Below are positions 63,968-64,000 of a stretch of DNA of 64,000 nt, in pieces. Positions within the stretch are counted from its first letter, which is position 1, and each line of letters starts with the position of its first letter. The stretch covers positions 83,748,327-83,812,326 of the forward strand of contig NC_057861.1 of the NCBI RefSeq assembly GCF_019393635.1. Direction: 5' to 3'. Origin of the DNA: Dromiciops gliroides (lineage: Eukaryota > Chordata > Mammalia > Microbiotheria > Microbiotheriidae). Under the pieces are notes generated by a model. It ran no database searches. It saw only the letters and a list, made by a program, of their open reading frames with translations, and had not been told where the DNA came from. The translations under genes and the position numbers were made by a program.

Positions 63968-64000
63968 ACACTTGAACACTTCCTCATTTTTAGGAAGTTG

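Overview
The window is marsupial nuclear DNA with no supportable functional gene. It is dense in retroposons typical of marsupial genomes: short tRNA-derived SINEs of the WSINE1 type (poly-A tail), longer MAR1-type SINEs ending in ACAACAACAA, CORE-SINEs of the MIR/MIR_Mars kind, a HAL1 (half-L1), L1 3' ends, RTE-related 3' ends and very old L2 and L3/CR1 copies. Family names are from memory of consensus sequences and no library search was run; species and chromosome cannot be told. Open reading frames are short and fall on microsatellites, LINEs, a pseudogene or chance frames, so the window is intergenic or deep intronic.

Layout. 0-11 kb: MIR/CORE-SINEs, L3 pieces, (TA)n, (GATA)n and (CA)n microsatellites, a possible LTR remnant and a perfect 51-bp triplication (10878-11030). 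11.4-13.8 kb: an old sense L3 with recognisable reverse transcriptase traces. 14-26 kb: mostly single-copy DNA peppered with MIRs, and a 160-bp LTR-like fossil with 14-bp perfect terminal inverted repeats (19321-19480) inside a MAR1-type SINE. 26-31 kb: RTE-related 3' ends, WSINE1 copies and an antisense L3 with a 23-unit (GGAA)n array. 32 kb: a long single-copy block that is the best candidate for a conserved regulatory element. 33-39 kb: L2 ends, two small DNA transposons and three LTR fossils. 39.3-41.2 kb: an antisense L3 split by a 5'-truncated L1. 42.9-48.5 kb: an L2 graveyard holding SINEs, an LTR and three L1 fragments in alternating orientation. 49.9-52.8 kb: an RTE-tailed SINE, a WSINE1 and an essentially full-length HAL1 that used the same target site. 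53.8-54.6 kb: a processed UBE2C pseudogene. 55-64 kb: SINE clusters, including a three-layer nest at 61.3-61.9 kb.

The strongest content is insertion stratigraphy: many insertions can be ordered in time because their target-site duplications are still legible. No novel protein-coding system was found. The items most worth a second look are the 160-bp terminal-inverted-repeat element, the shared SINE/HAL1 target site, the L1-in-L1 nest, an unassigned repeat family with an L2-like tail, and several single-copy blocks that may be conserved non-coding elements.
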